NCBI RefSeq assembly: GCF_024734665.1
Contig: NZ_CP102931.1
Span: 4,462,001-4,526,000 of the forward strand
Reading direction: 5' to 3'
DNA from: Variovorax paradoxus
Lineage (GTDB): Bacteria; Pseudomonadota; Gammaproteobacteria; Burkholderiales; Burkholderiaceae_C
DNA: 64,000 nucleotides
The position numbers and the translations under genes are program-made. Shown here one piece after another: positions 20,146-28,619 of the stretch. Numbering within the stretch: position 1 is the stretch's first letter; each line of letters opens with the position of its first letter. The notes beneath the pieces are model-generated. The model saw only the letters and a program-made list of their open reading frames with translations. It did no database searches and was not told where the DNA came from.

Positions 20146-21132
20146 ATGCTGCCGACCTCCCTTTTCACCCGCCGCGCCGCCGGCCTGCTGGCCATTGCCG
20201 GCTTTGCGTCGGCCTTCGCCACCCAGGCAAGCGCCCAGGCCAAGTTCGACACCCCCCTGCACATCGTGGTCGGCTACGCCCCCGGCGGCGCCACCGACCG
20301 CGTGGCGCGCATCGTGGGCGACAAGCTCGGCGCCAAGCTGGGCGTGGCGGTGGTCGTCGACAACAAGCCCGGCGCGGGCGGCCGCCTTGCTGCACAACAA
20401 GTGAAGATCACGCCCGCCAACCAGAACGTGCTGATGCTCGCCAACCCCGCCGTGATGATCGTCGCGCCGCTGGTCTTCAAGGACAACAACTACGACCCCG
20501 AGCGCGACTTCGTGCCCGTGTCGTACGTCAACGACTACAACTTTGCGCTTGCCGTCTCGCCCAGCCTGCCCGTGCGCGAGCTGAACCACCTGTTGGCGTG
20601 GATGCGCGCCAACCCCACGCAGGCCAACGTGGGCGTGCCGGCCACCGGCAGCCTGCCGCACTTCTTCGGCCTCATGGTCGGAGAAAAGGCCAACGTGCAG
20701 ACCCAGGTGATCGGCTACCGCGGCTCGGCCCCGCTGCTGAACGACCTGATCGGCGGACAAGTGCCCATTGCCGTCGACACCGAAGACGTGGTCGTGCCGC
20801 AGCATGCGGCGGGCAAGCTGCGCATCCTGGCGCTGTCGGGCGCCAAGCGCTCGCCCTTTGCGCCGAACGTGCCCACCTTCAAGGAAGCCGGCCTCGACCT
20901 TTCCGCCACCGGCTGGAACACCTTCTTCGCGCCGAACAGCATGTCGAAGGAGAAGGTCGAGCGCCTGTCCAACCTGATCCGCGAAGTCATGCAAGACCCG
21001 GACACGCAACGCAAATTCAAGGACTCCGGCATGACGCCGGTGGTGAGCACGCAGGCGCAGACCGCCGCAATGCTCAAGGCCTACCGCGCGCAGTGGGCGC
21101 CCGTCGTACAGAAGTCGGGCTACCAGCCCTGA
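20146..21132 (+). CDS. Bug-family (TctC-like) periplasmic solute-binding receptor 2
   Basis: Second receptor of 328 residues, starting at the ATG at 20146 (MLPTSLFTRRAAGLLAIAGFASAF), which gives an intact signal peptide cleaved near ASAQAKF. The motifs GYAPGGATDRVARIVGD and VVDNKPGAGGRLAAQQV are those of the Bug family, but the sequence differs clearly from receptor 1, so the pair is not a recent duplication. It lies 154 bp after receptor 1 and 29 bp before the sulfatase gene. Possibly the two receptors take up related substrates, one of them sulfated. Confidence 0.92.
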   Translation: MLPTSLFTRRAAGLLAIAGFASAFATQASAQAKFDTPLHIVVGYAPGGATDRVARIVGDKLGAKLGVAVVVDNKPGAGGRLAAQQVKITPANQNVLMLANPAVMIVAPLVFKDNNYDPERDFVPVSYVNDYNFALAVSPSLPVRELNHLLAWMRANPTQANVGVPATGSLPHFFGLMVGEKANVQTQVIGYRGSAPLLNDLIGGQVPIAVDTEDVVVPQHAAGKLRILALSGAKRSPFAPNVPTFKEAGLDLSATGWNTFFAPNSMSKEKVERLSNLIREVMQDPDTQRKFKDSGMTPVVSTQAQTAAMLKAYRAQWAPVVQKSGYQP

Positions 21133-21161
21133 GCCCCTTTTAGAAAAACCGTCAAAGAGAC

Positions 21162-22478
21162 ATGACCAGACCCAACATCATCTTCATCGTTGCCGACGAC
21201 CTCGGCTATGCAGACCTCGGCTGCTACGGCGGCCGCGACGCCGTGTTCGGCCCCGTGTCGCCCGTGCTCGACGGCCTGGCCGCCAACGGCCTGAAGCTCA
21301 CGCAGGGCTACGCGAACTCGCCCGTGTGCTCGCCCACGCGCTTCGGCATGATCACCGGCCGCTACCAGTACCGCCTGCGCGGCGCCGCCGAAGAGCCCAT
21401 CAACAGCAAGAGCCGCGGCAGCACCACGCTCGGCCTGCCCACCGACCACCCCACCCTGCCGTCACTGCTGAAAGCCAGCGGCTACCAGACCGCGCTCATC
21501 GGCAAATGGCACCTGGGCTACCCGCCCACCTTCGGCCCACTGCGCTCGGGGTACGACGAATTCTTCGGCCCCATGTCGGGCGGCGTCGACTACTTCACCC
21601 ACTGCGATTCCACCGGCCGCCACGACCTGTGGCTTGGCGAAGAAGACAAGCAGGAAGAGGGCTACCTCACCGACATCCTCTCCAAGCGCGCGGTCGAGTA
21701 CGTGGAGCGCATGTCAGAGCAGGAAGCGCCCTTCTTCCTGAGCCTGCACTACACCGCCCCGCACTGGCCATGGGAAACCCGCGACGACGCGGAGAAGGCC
21801 CCCACCGTCAAGGACAACCTGTTCGACCTGGCCGGCGGCAACATTCATGTGTACCGCCGCATGATCCATCACATGGACGAAGGCATCGGCTGGATCATGG
21901 CCGCGCTGCAAAAGCACGGCATGGCCGACAACACGCTGGTGGTGTTCACCAGCGACAACGGCGGCGAACGCTTCTCGGACAACTGGCCGCTGGTGGGCGG
22001 CAAGATGGATTTGACTGAAGGCGGCATCCGCGTGCCATGGATCGCGCACTGGCCTGCGGTGATCGGCAAGGGCGGCGAGAGCACGCAGTTGTGCATGACC
22101 ATGGACTGGTCGGCCACCATGCTCGACGCGGCCGGAGTTTCAGCGCACTCGGACTATCCACTGGACGGCGTGTCGCTGATGCCTGTACTCAAGGATGCGT
22201 CGAAGAGCTTTCGCCGGCCGCTGCACTGGCGCATGAACCATCGCGGGCAAGAAGCGATGCGCGATGGGGACTGGAAGTACCTGAAGGTGGACGGGAACGA
22301 GTACCTGTTCAACATTCCTGCTGATGAGCGGGAGCGGGCTAATCTGGGGAAGAAGGAGCCCGAACTACTCGCTGCGATGCGAGCTGATTGGGCGGCTTGG
22401 AATGCGACGATGCCGGCTATTCCGGAGGATGCGACGGTTAGCTTAGGGTATTCGGTTCGGGATATGCCGCAGAGGTGA
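21162..22478 (+). CDS. Type I (formylglycine) sulfatase
   Basis: Sulfate-ester hydrolase of 438 residues. The metal-binding start RPNIIFIVADDLGYADLGCYGG and the CSPTR active-site motif show a type I sulfatase whose Cys must be converted to formylglycine. Further signatures are GKWHLGYPP and VVFTSDNGGERF. No signal peptide is visible, so it appears cytoplasmic and would act on an imported substrate. No maturase gene is in the window. The last 70 or so codons use noticeably more A/T at third positions than the rest, just before the low-GC island. It is probably the catabolic gene of the Bug operon. Confidence 0.92.
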   Translation: MTRPNIIFIVADDLGYADLGCYGGRDAVFGPVSPVLDGLAANGLKLTQGYANSPVCSPTRFGMITGRYQYRLRGAAEEPINSKSRGSTTLGLPTDHPTLPSLLKASGYQTALIGKWHLGYPPTFGPLRSGYDEFFGPMSGGVDYFTHCDSTGRHDLWLGEEDKQEEGYLTDILSKRAVEYVERMSEQEAPFFLSLHYTAPHWPWETRDDAEKAPTVKDNLFDLAGGNIHVYRRMIHHMDEGIGWIMAALQKHGMADNTLVVFTSDNGGERFSDNWPLVGGKMDLTEGGIRVPWIAHWPAVIGKGGESTQLCMTMDWSATMLDAAGVSAHSDYPLDGVSLMPVLKDASKSFRRPLHWRMNHRGQEAMRDGDWKYLKVDGNEYLFNIPADERERANLGKKEPELLAAMRADWAAWNATMPAIPEDATVSLGYSVRDMPQR

Positions 22479-22601
22479 GAGGCCGCGCGATAAGGGGCCT
22501 GAAGACGCAACCGGCGCGTACAAGAACGACATTTGAAGGGGTATCAGCGGGAATCGCCTCAAGAGCGCTTTTGAATCTATTACGCGGCTCAACGAACGCA
22601 A

Positions 22602-23060
22602 CTACCGGATCGCAGCGACCAACGCCTCGTAGTGATCCTTGTCCGCCCTCACGCAGTCCATTGGTTGCGCAACAGCCTCCTCGATGTCTGCTAGGACGTT
22701 CGCGTGCGTCATTAGCCACTCAATCCCTTCGAGGTGACTGAAGTGACGCAAGAGCTTGAGGATGCGGATCGCCTTTTCTGGTCCAAATAAAGGACCTGCT
22801 CTCTGATCGAGGTTCGACTTCCCGCTCAAGGGAAGCTTTGCATACGTGTAGAACTCCAAGAATCGGTGAGCCGCGTTGGGAAGCGCGAGCAGATGTTCAG
22901 CATCCGCTTTGCTTGGAGACTCATTGAAGTTCTGGAGAACATGAAAGAGGTAGTGGTACTCGGGGGATATGCCGAGCCTGAAACAGGCATGCTTGTTCGT
23001 GAGCGTCGAACGCGTCAAGCTCAACCCCGTCGTCATGAAGTACCGACTCTCATCTGGCAA
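22602..23060 (-). CDS. Unknown protein, possibly 5'-truncated
   Basis: A frame of 152 residues from a TTG at 23060, or 144 from the ATG at 23036. It contains a plausible folded sequence (HACFRLGISPEYHYLFHVLQNF, KAIRILKLLRHFSHLEGIEWLMTHANVLADIEEAV) but no family I recognise. Coding-looking sequence appears to continue a few codons upstream of the TTG, and no good ribosome site precedes either start, so the gene may be a remnant of a longer one. It lies downstream of the NACHT gene on the same strand, after 208 bp, within the low-GC island. Confidence 0.5.
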   Translation of the reverse strand: MPDESRYFMTTGLSLTRSTLTNKHACFRLGISPEYHYLFHVLQNFNESPSKADAEHLLALPNAAHRFLEFYTYAKLPLSGKSNLDQRAGPLFGPEKAIRILKLLRHFSHLEGIEWLMTHANVLADIEEAVAQPMDCVRADKDHYEALVAAIR

Positions 23061-23268
23061 TTCGCGCAGTATGGAAAAAACTCAAAGTTGTGTGTTGAGA
23101 TGAACGGCTGTTAGCATGTCATTGTCGACTTTCCCGTGTTTGGTTCTTCCTTGAAGAAAGCGGCTCTGATGGTGGAATACACGATGCCGAGCACCGTTGC
23201 CGACGAATGCCGCCGGCGAGTGCGCGGCATGGTGCGCGAACCGCTGCGCATTGACGCGATGGGGTCGC

Positions 23269-26200
23269 TCAGCGGGCTTCGAACTCAACCCCTCGATCGA
23301 CAAGCATCTGACGGACTTCGGGCTTCAGCGCGTTGGGGCTGTCGTCAACAACGACTTTCTTGAGAGCAGGAGCTTCGAACAGAGGCTCCATTTTCAGGTG
23401 CGTTTTTTTTCCGCCGATGTATAAACGCTCGAGGCTGGAAAAATCGCCTTCGAGTGTCACGTTGGCGCCTTGCATGATGCGCAGGGAAACGATCGTTCCG
23501 GGTAATTTCAACGTCGTAGGCTCCTCGACGGAGATGGTCAAGGTATGCAGTGCAGAACAGGCGCTCAGATCTAGGAGATCCCCCACGCTACCCACGTGAA
23601 GGTTGAGTTCTTCGAGGTAGCGACTTCGCACCTGGCCCAGCACGCGCCCGACGCAAGAGTAGACGACCTCTATCTTCGTGAGCTTTGGCAGCTCATCCAA
23701 TGAGGGCATTTCGATCCTCGCATCTTCCCAAAAAAATTCGATCGACAGCGACTTAAGGTCCGGCAACTCCTTGAGTGGGCCGAGATCGTAGATTGTGGGC
23801 GAGGCGCTCCGGCCGCTGTACGAGTCGCCCTTCAGATGCAATCTTTCCAATCGATTAAACCGAGCCACGGAGCTTAGAAGCGTGGCGTCGTTGAGAATCA
23901 ATCCGAACTCAGTCAATCCCTGAAGTTTCGCAAGAAGTGGGAGCGCTGCGGCCTCGACCGGAACAGCGAGGCGGACATCGTCGAGCGATTCGATCGCCAC
24001 GACACGCTTCAAATCGGCGAGGGTGATGAGCTTCGCCTTATCCTTGGGACGTCGTCTCTCCTCGTCCACCTCCACGGACGTGCGCGGCTCTTGGTCGGGT
24101 ACCTTGCTTCCTGTTGGGGCGCTGGACCCAAGCTCGTCCTCTAGGCTTCCCAAGTAAAGCCAGCGCCACTTCATGAAGCGGCTGATTGCCTCCTCGAATG
24201 TTTTGGCTTTCCCCAGATGCTCGCCCCTATAGCAAAGCAATTCCACCAAGCGCACCAGCTCGTCAATGGGCGGCAAATCCTTGCGTCCGGGAGAGGATGC
24301 TTTTAGCAATTCGCCCCACCAAGGCATCTTCATAACGACGCGATCGCGATAGGCTCCCATATCGAATCCCGTCCATGCATCGAAGAGCTCGCCACGCACC
24401 AACGGCGCGTCTATCCGCGCGTAGCTCTCGATGACCGAGAGCATTCTTTCACCACCAATCATCGCCGCGCACCGGATGCAACCCGCGACCGCCATCGCAG
24501 AGGCGTTCTGGTGGCCCTCGATAAGGTCTGGATAGAGCGACGCCGCTGGCGCGAGGAGCGGGGCTTGCATCAATGAGATCGGAGGAAACAAGGTCTTCGA
24601 CCGCTGAAGCAACCTGCTCAGCAGTTCCGGAGAGAGGTTGCTCGACCCGGTTTCCAGGCAGCAAACCGCAGTGACGTCGGCCTCCGCGGAGCGGCGGCCC
24701 AGGCCGAGAAATGGCTTCTCCAGAAGGCGCTGTATCAGCTTGTCGCGCGCGACACCCTGAGAATGGCCCACGGCGAACACGATCGTTTCGCGCCAACTCT
24801 CTTCCTTCGCCCGCTCTACGAGAAGCCCCACATCACCGGATTGGACCGCGGCGCGAGCACCCATGTATTCAAGAAATGTGCGGTGTATGAAATCCACCAA
24901 ACCGTGCTGAGGTCGGCGCAGAACGCCGCTCCGTTCGAGAAGCTCCTGCAGCACCAGGGTTGCGTCACCCTGAATTGAGGAGAGATGACGCGGCAACGAC
25001 AGCGCCAGTTGGGTCCGAATTTCGTCTTCCGACGCTTCAGTTATGCCGTTGCGCAGCATCCAATAGGCCAACCTATCGAGCAGATCCTGCTTACCTTGAA
25101 AATTAATTTCTTTCAGTCGGGTGGCTTGGATGTCCCGATCACTGTCGCGCCGGCTGATCAGCATTTCCAGGGCCGTCTGATACAGCGTCATACGGTCGTT
25201 GGGTAACCGCTGGTTCAAGTGCCAATTGAGGGCGCAGAGCATGGCGCACAGCAAAGGGTTGGACGCGAGATTTCGGATCGCCGGCCGCTCGCGTAAGGCG
25301 CGGTGCAAGGAAAGCCGATGGGCATCCAGGTCCGCGAGGCGCCCCTCCTGCAACACGTCTTGGGCCACGGCTTGATGCCACTGGGTCACAAGCATTTCGC
25401 TTTCCCGCAGCCGTAACGGTTCAAGGGTCAGTGCTTCGAATGCGTGTCGCTTCAACGCAGCTCCGACGGAATGATGCGGAGAGTCCGCGTCCAATGCCGC
25501 CGGTCGCGAACTCACCACGAAGACTGCATCCGGAAAAGTATCCACCAAGGAGATCAGCCAGTGGATGAGTTTGGATCGCTTCGAGATAGGAAGCTCGTCG
25601 ACACCGTCGATCAACACGAGCGCCCGATGCTCAAGTACGTCATGCATCCAGAGGGTGGGCATCGTATGGGCGATGGTGGAAGCGAAGCCTCCACGCAGGA
25701 AGTTCTCCGGCGTGGGGATATCTACATTTTCCTTGGCAAAGTCCCGAAGCCGCAGGTAGATGGGGATGCGGTGGTTCCAAGAGCTCAGGTTGCCGCTGAA
25801 ATCCCTGCGCGCGGCGCGGACCGCGATCCACTGCATTAGCGTCGTCTTTCCGGTACCAGCCTCGCCCCGGACGAGCAGCCGCATTTTCTCCGGCAGGATC
25901 GATTCGACGGTGCCACCGTCGTTCTCCCCGGAGGTGTTCGCCCGCAAGGTCACGTATGCAATCGAAAGCGGATATTCGCTCGACACCTCATTGAGTTGCC
26001 TGACGCCAAACAGATGCATTTGATCGAGACTTCGCACTAGCGCGCGACGATAGTTCGTCTCGAAATTCTGACTCTCGCGAGCTCTCGTACCGACCGACTC
26101 CTCTCGCAGCGCCACGACGGCGTCGAGAACCTTGTGCAGGTCTTGCGTCAAGCCCGCCTGTCTCACGAGCATCTCGCGGGCTTGCGCCAGTCGGAAATCT

Positions 26201-26670
26201 GGTAGCTTGTCCACGAGCCTCACCACGTAAACGCAGGTCTCCCGCAGCAGCATGTCGGCCGCTAGCGTGGCATCGCCGCCAAGGGAATCGAATTCATTGG
26301 CGTGCTGTTGCCGAAGGCCCTGATATAGCTTGTCGGGATCCAGGTTCGAGCGAAGGGTTTCCGAGGCGATGCCCTTGGTCTCGAGGACGCTGGCCACCGT
26401 CTCGGTCGCAGCCATACGGTCGGATTCCGGCAGCCCGCTGAACTCCCGTTCGAGCGCGTGCTCCAGCCGTTTCGCTACCTCGTCCTGCAGATCCTCGAAG
26501 AGACGCTTGGCTTTGCGTCGCTCCTCAAACTGGGAGAGCCGCGCATCCACTAGGTCGCCTAGCTCGTCGACGACTGTCTCGGAGTTGAACGGCTCCGGCA
26601 AGACCCATTTGGCCAAGAGCTTAATCGCCGGCGCGGCGAGCTTGAACGAAAGCACTTCCAGAATCGCCAT
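23269..26670 (-). CDS. NACHT-domain STAND NTPase with C-terminal leucine-rich repeats (bacterial NLR)
   Basis: Protein of 1133 residues. The start at 26670 is chosen because AGGAG lies 5 bases before that ATG; a TTG-initiated frame runs 31 codons further upstream. Order: a helical N-terminal region beginning MAILEVLSFKLAAPAIKLLAKWVL (resembling NACHT N-terminal helical effector domains), then the NACHT NTPase with Walker A GEAGTGKTT (269-277), Walker B LVLIDGVDEL (351-360) and VFVVSSRP. The winged-helix signature FIHRTFLEYMGARA (595-606) and a helical middle follow. From about residue 880 there are irregular leucine-rich repeats (LERLHLKGDS, LKSLSIEF, LEELNLHVG, LERLYIGG). This is the layout of bacterial NLR-like anti-phage proteins (bNACHT); the effector activity is not obvious. 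Confidence 0.88.
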   Translation of the reverse strand: MAILEVLSFKLAAPAIKLLAKWVLPEPFNSETVVDELGDLVDARLSQFEERRKAKRLFEDLQDEVAKRLEHALEREFSGLPESDRMAATETVASVLETKGIASETLRSNLDPDKLYQGLRQQHANEFDSLGGDATLAADMLLRETCVYVVRLVDKLPDFRLAQAREMLVRQAGLTQDLHKVLDAVVALREESVGTRARESQNFETNYRRALVRSLDQMHLFGVRQLNEVSSEYPLSIAYVTLRANTSGENDGGTVESILPEKMRLLVRGEAGTGKTTLMQWIAVRAARRDFSGNLSSWNHRIPIYLRLRDFAKENVDIPTPENFLRGGFASTIAHTMPTLWMHDVLEHRALVLIDGVDELPISKRSKLIHWLISLVDTFPDAVFVVSSRPAALDADSPHHSVGAALKRHAFEALTLEPLRLRESEMLVTQWHQAVAQDVLQEGRLADLDAHRLSLHRALRERPAIRNLASNPLLCAMLCALNWHLNQRLPNDRMTLYQTALEMLISRRDSDRDIQATRLKEINFQGKQDLLDRLAYWMLRNGITEASEDEIRTQLALSLPRHLSSIQGDATLVLQELLERSGVLRRPQHGLVDFIHRTFLEYMGARAAVQSGDVGLLVERAKEESWRETIVFAVGHSQGVARDKLIQRLLEKPFLGLGRRSAEADVTAVCCLETGSSNLSPELLSRLLQRSKTLFPPISLMQAPLLAPAASLYPDLIEGHQNASAMAVAGCIRCAAMIGGERMLSVIESYARIDAPLVRGELFDAWTGFDMGAYRDRVVMKMPWWGELLKASSPGRKDLPPIDELVRLVELLCYRGEHLGKAKTFEEAISRFMKWRWLYLGSLEDELGSSAPTGSKVPDQEPRTSVEVDEERRRPKDKAKLITLADLKRVVAIESLDDVRLAVPVEAAALPLLAKLQGLTEFGLILNDATLLSSVARFNRLERLHLKGDSYSGRSASPTIYDLGPLKELPDLKSLSIEFFWEDARIEMPSLDELPKLTKIEVVYSCVGRVLGQVRSRYLEELNLHVGSVGDLLDLSACSALHTLTISVEEPTTLKLPGTIVSLRIMQGANVTLEGDFSSLERLYIGGKKTHLKMEPLFEAPALKKVVVDDSPNALKPEVRQMLVDRGVEFEAR

Positions 26671-26775
26671 CTCGGCTCCTATTGTCATGTTGTCGTGTGC
26701 TTCAAACGGCGAGTTGCCTCGCGGCCGCGCATGAAGAATTCCGCGCTGGAAGCGGTCCGCCAAATGGGCACTTGA

Positions 26776-26804
26776 TGTTAACCATCCATCCTCACGGATG
26801 TAAA
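26776..26804 (-). promoter_or_regulatory. Weak candidate promoter for the NACHT gene
   Basis: On the minus strand TTTACA (26804-26799) is followed after 17 bp by TTAACA (26781-26776). The -35 match is good, the -10 poor. It would give a leader of about 100 bases before the ATG at 26670. A small dyad CATCC-TCAC-GGATG overlaps the -35 element. Confidence 0.3.
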
Positions 26805-26935
26805 CGGACGCGGCATTCGAATACGAGTGTGAGCAACGCCATCCTCGACTGGCTCATCCGACTATGCCGGGGCTAACCTCATCACGGCCGCAACTCGATA
26901 GCCTCCGGGCATCCGCTTGATGAAATGATTCAACG

Positions 26936-27331
26936 TCACTTCGTTGTGGGCGCATGAAGCATGCTTCCGACGCTGAAAACAATGATTCCAGCGAGAAAGA
27001 AAACATGCTGCGGCCAGCAGACCCATTTGAGCTTTGCACCACCTTCAGGCCCCCAAAGCCAAAAGATAGTGAATCTTGCCTCGATGTCATAGATTGAACT
27101 GCCTGCTACAAGCCTCTCGCCAACCAGTGGTATCAGTGCAAGGGTGAGAATTGCAAAGACGATCGAAAGACAAAAGAAAGCAATGGTCCATTGCAGCGCT
27201 GAACCATCCAAGACCAATGGCTTTGTGGCCACCCAACCCAAGGCCGCGACGGTCGTAACGAGGAGGTAGTTTGTCCAGTCTTTAAAGAAACCGAGGGAGG
27301 CGATCAGTTGTGGGATGTCCGGCTGACTCAT
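26936..27331 (-). CDS. Small integral membrane protein beside the NACHT gene
   Basis: Protein of 131 residues with three predicted membrane helices (about 22-38, 46-72 and 106-125) and a short loop containing GERLVAGSSIYDIEARF. A strong ribosome site GAGAGGAG precedes the ATG. I recognise no family. It lies 265 bp upstream of the NACHT gene on the same strand and in the same low-GC segment, so it may be a partner or a passenger of the defence island. Confidence 0.7.
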   Translation of the reverse strand: MSQPDIPQLIASLGFFKDWTNYLLVTTVAALGWVATKPLVLDGSALQWTIAFFCLSIVFAILTLALIPLVGERLVAGSSIYDIEARFTIFWLWGPEGGAKLKWVCWPQHVFFLAGIIVFSVGSMLHAPTTK

Positions 27332-27420
27332 CTGAAACTCCTCTCATGTGTGCATCTGGTGCAGCTATGGCGCTGAACGTTTGACATGAGCGACCTTTCA
27401 TCTGGACGTCGACCCTTGTG

Positions 27421-28191
27421 CTACCACACGGCATCCAGCGCCGGCAAAAACTTCAGCTCCGCAAGTCGTCGAAACCCCTCAGGCGTGGGATGCAATTCAT
27501 TGGCCCATTGATCCTCCGCCAACGTACCTGTCGTCTTCAGCGCAACGATCTTTCCCAAGCCAGGCTCTGCTGCCAATGCGTCCTGTGCTTTGCCAAAGGC
27601 AGCTACAAGATCTGCGAAGAGATCCTTGCGCAAGGAGGCCGGCACTTGGCATTTCTCCATCGGCACCTTGAGCCAATCTGCCGGACCAAAAACACCATGG
27701 CCGGTTGCGTACGCGTCGTCATAGTTGTGGAGTACGACCACGGCAGTTTGGTTGTAGGTTCTGAAGAGTTTGATCAGCCTTCGGTAGTGGCCGATGATCT
27801 TGTCCAGTGCTGTCGAAGGCTGCCCATCCGCGTAGCAGGACGGAACCGACTGACAGGCCGAGCAATTGGCTTTGATCAGTTTCGGAAAATTCTTCTGCCC
27901 CACGATGTCGTTTCCACCGCCGCTAAGCAGCAGAGCCTTGACCAGAGGGCCGCGTGCATAGAAATCGAAAGTGGCCTTGATCGACCCGGCGTACTTGCCC
28001 TGCCACTCCGAAGCCTCTGAGCCGTTGTAGCCCGCCACGACTATCGACTGCAAAACGCGGCGCGTCGCAATCTCGCCGAGCAGGTTGTCGAACGGGTACC
28101 AGAACCAGGAGTCGCCCACGGCGAGTGTTGTCGGAGACGCACCGCGCATCAGGGCATCTTGATGCCCATAGAACAAGTTCGGGATCGGCAT
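27421..28191 (-). CDS. SGNH/GDSL hydrolase-like protein
   Basis: Protein of 256 residues started at the ATG at 28191, which has an excellent GAGGAGGG ribosome site. SGNH blocks are visible: VGDSWFWYP (nucleophile Ser28), GGGND (Asn94) and NELHPTPEGF (His234). The residue three before the His, normally the catalytic Asp, is Asn231, so the triad is altered or the enzyme uses a Ser-His dyad. No signal peptide is present. Six cysteines lie in 110-181. The substrate could be a lipid or carbohydrate ester, and a toxin or effector role is possible but unsupported. It lies in the low-GC island. Confidence 0.8.
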   Translation of the reverse strand: MPIPNLFYGHQDALMRGASPTTLAVGDSWFWYPFDNLLGEIATRRVLQSIVVAGYNGSEASEWQGKYAGSIKATFDFYARGPLVKALLLSGGGNDIVGQKNFPKLIKANCSACQSVPSCYADGQPSTALDKIIGHYRRLIKLFRTYNQTAVVVLHNYDDAYATGHGVFGPADWLKVPMEKCQVPASLRKDLFADLVAAFGKAQDALAAEPGLGKIVALKTTGTLAEDQWANELHPTPEGFRRLAELKFLPALDAVW

Positions 28192-28232
28192 GGGAACCCT
28201 CCTCGGCGCCACGTTAGCGCAGAGGAAAGTTC

Positions 28233-28262
28233 TAGGGCATCCCGCTTTTGTGGGATGCCCTA
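28233..28262 (-). terminator. Perfect 11-bp hairpin overlapping a stop codon
   Basis: Arms 28233-28243 and 28252-28262 are perfect complements (TAGGGCATCCC) around an 8-base loop. On the minus strand the first arm begins with the TAG stop codon of the 91-residue unknown gene, and the hairpin ends 42 bases before the start codon of the SGNH gene. No U-run follows, so it may be an attenuator or processing site rather than a full intrinsic terminator. Confidence 0.55.
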
Positions 28263-28535
28263 CCCCAGCCCACTCTCCTGCAACAACATCTCCGCCTCCC
28301 GCGCCAGATCCGCAGCAATCCAGAGCATGCGGTCCCGGTGCATCTCCCCTGCTTCCTCGAACCACCCGTTGCCGTCGCCATAACAGCACCACAGCAGCGA
28401 GTTCAGCTGCGCCAGTTTGATTTCGAGGAGTGCCCTTGCTTCGTCGCTTGTCCGCGTGGCGGGTTTCGACGGGCCGCGTGTGCGGCGACGGGAAGATTGG
28501 GGCGTAGAACGCCCGGCCATAATTCGCTCAGCCAT
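28260..28535 (-). CDS. Small unknown protein
   Basis: Protein of 91 residues starting MAERIMAGRSTPQSSRRRTRG, with GAGGAAG at a workable distance. A basic Ser/Arg-rich N-terminus (1-35) is followed by a helical region LEIKLAQLNSLLWCCYGDGNGWFEEAGEMHRDRMLWIAADLAREAEMLL. The pattern resembles small accessory-genome proteins of Burkholderiales in general, but I cannot name a family. It precedes the SGNH hydrolase gene on the same strand and may be its partner. Confidence 0.6.
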   Translation of the reverse strand: MAERIMAGRSTPQSSRRRTRGPSKPATRTSDEARALLEIKLAQLNSLLWCCYGDGNGWFEEAGEMHRDRMLWIAADLAREAEMLLQESGLG

Positions 28536-28578
28536 TTTGGTGTGCTTCCTCTGAAAAGTTGTGCACGTCATGTGGTCA

Positions 28579-28615
28579 GACGGCCAGGGTGTTCACGCAC
28601 CCTGGCCGTCGCCTT
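28579..28615 (+). terminator. Orphan intrinsic terminator-like hairpin
   Basis: Arms of 13 bp, GACGGCCAGGGTG at 28579-28591 and its exact complement at 28598-28610, enclose a 6-base loop; GCCTTTT follows on the + strand. No + strand gene precedes it, since the nearest gene to the left is on the minus strand. It may end an unannotated small RNA, protect the adjacent gene from read-through, or be a remnant of the island junction. Confidence 0.6.
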
Positions 28616-28619
28616 TTGT

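Noticed and set aside
23136..23363. + strand frame running into the 3' end of the NACHT gene
   Set aside because: Overlaps a well-supported gene on the other strand and shows no family features.
26671..26763. 31-residue N-terminal extension of the NACHT protein from a TTG start
   Set aside because: A better ribosome site (AGGAG) lies at the ATG at 26670, and the extension is not like an N-terminal helical domain.
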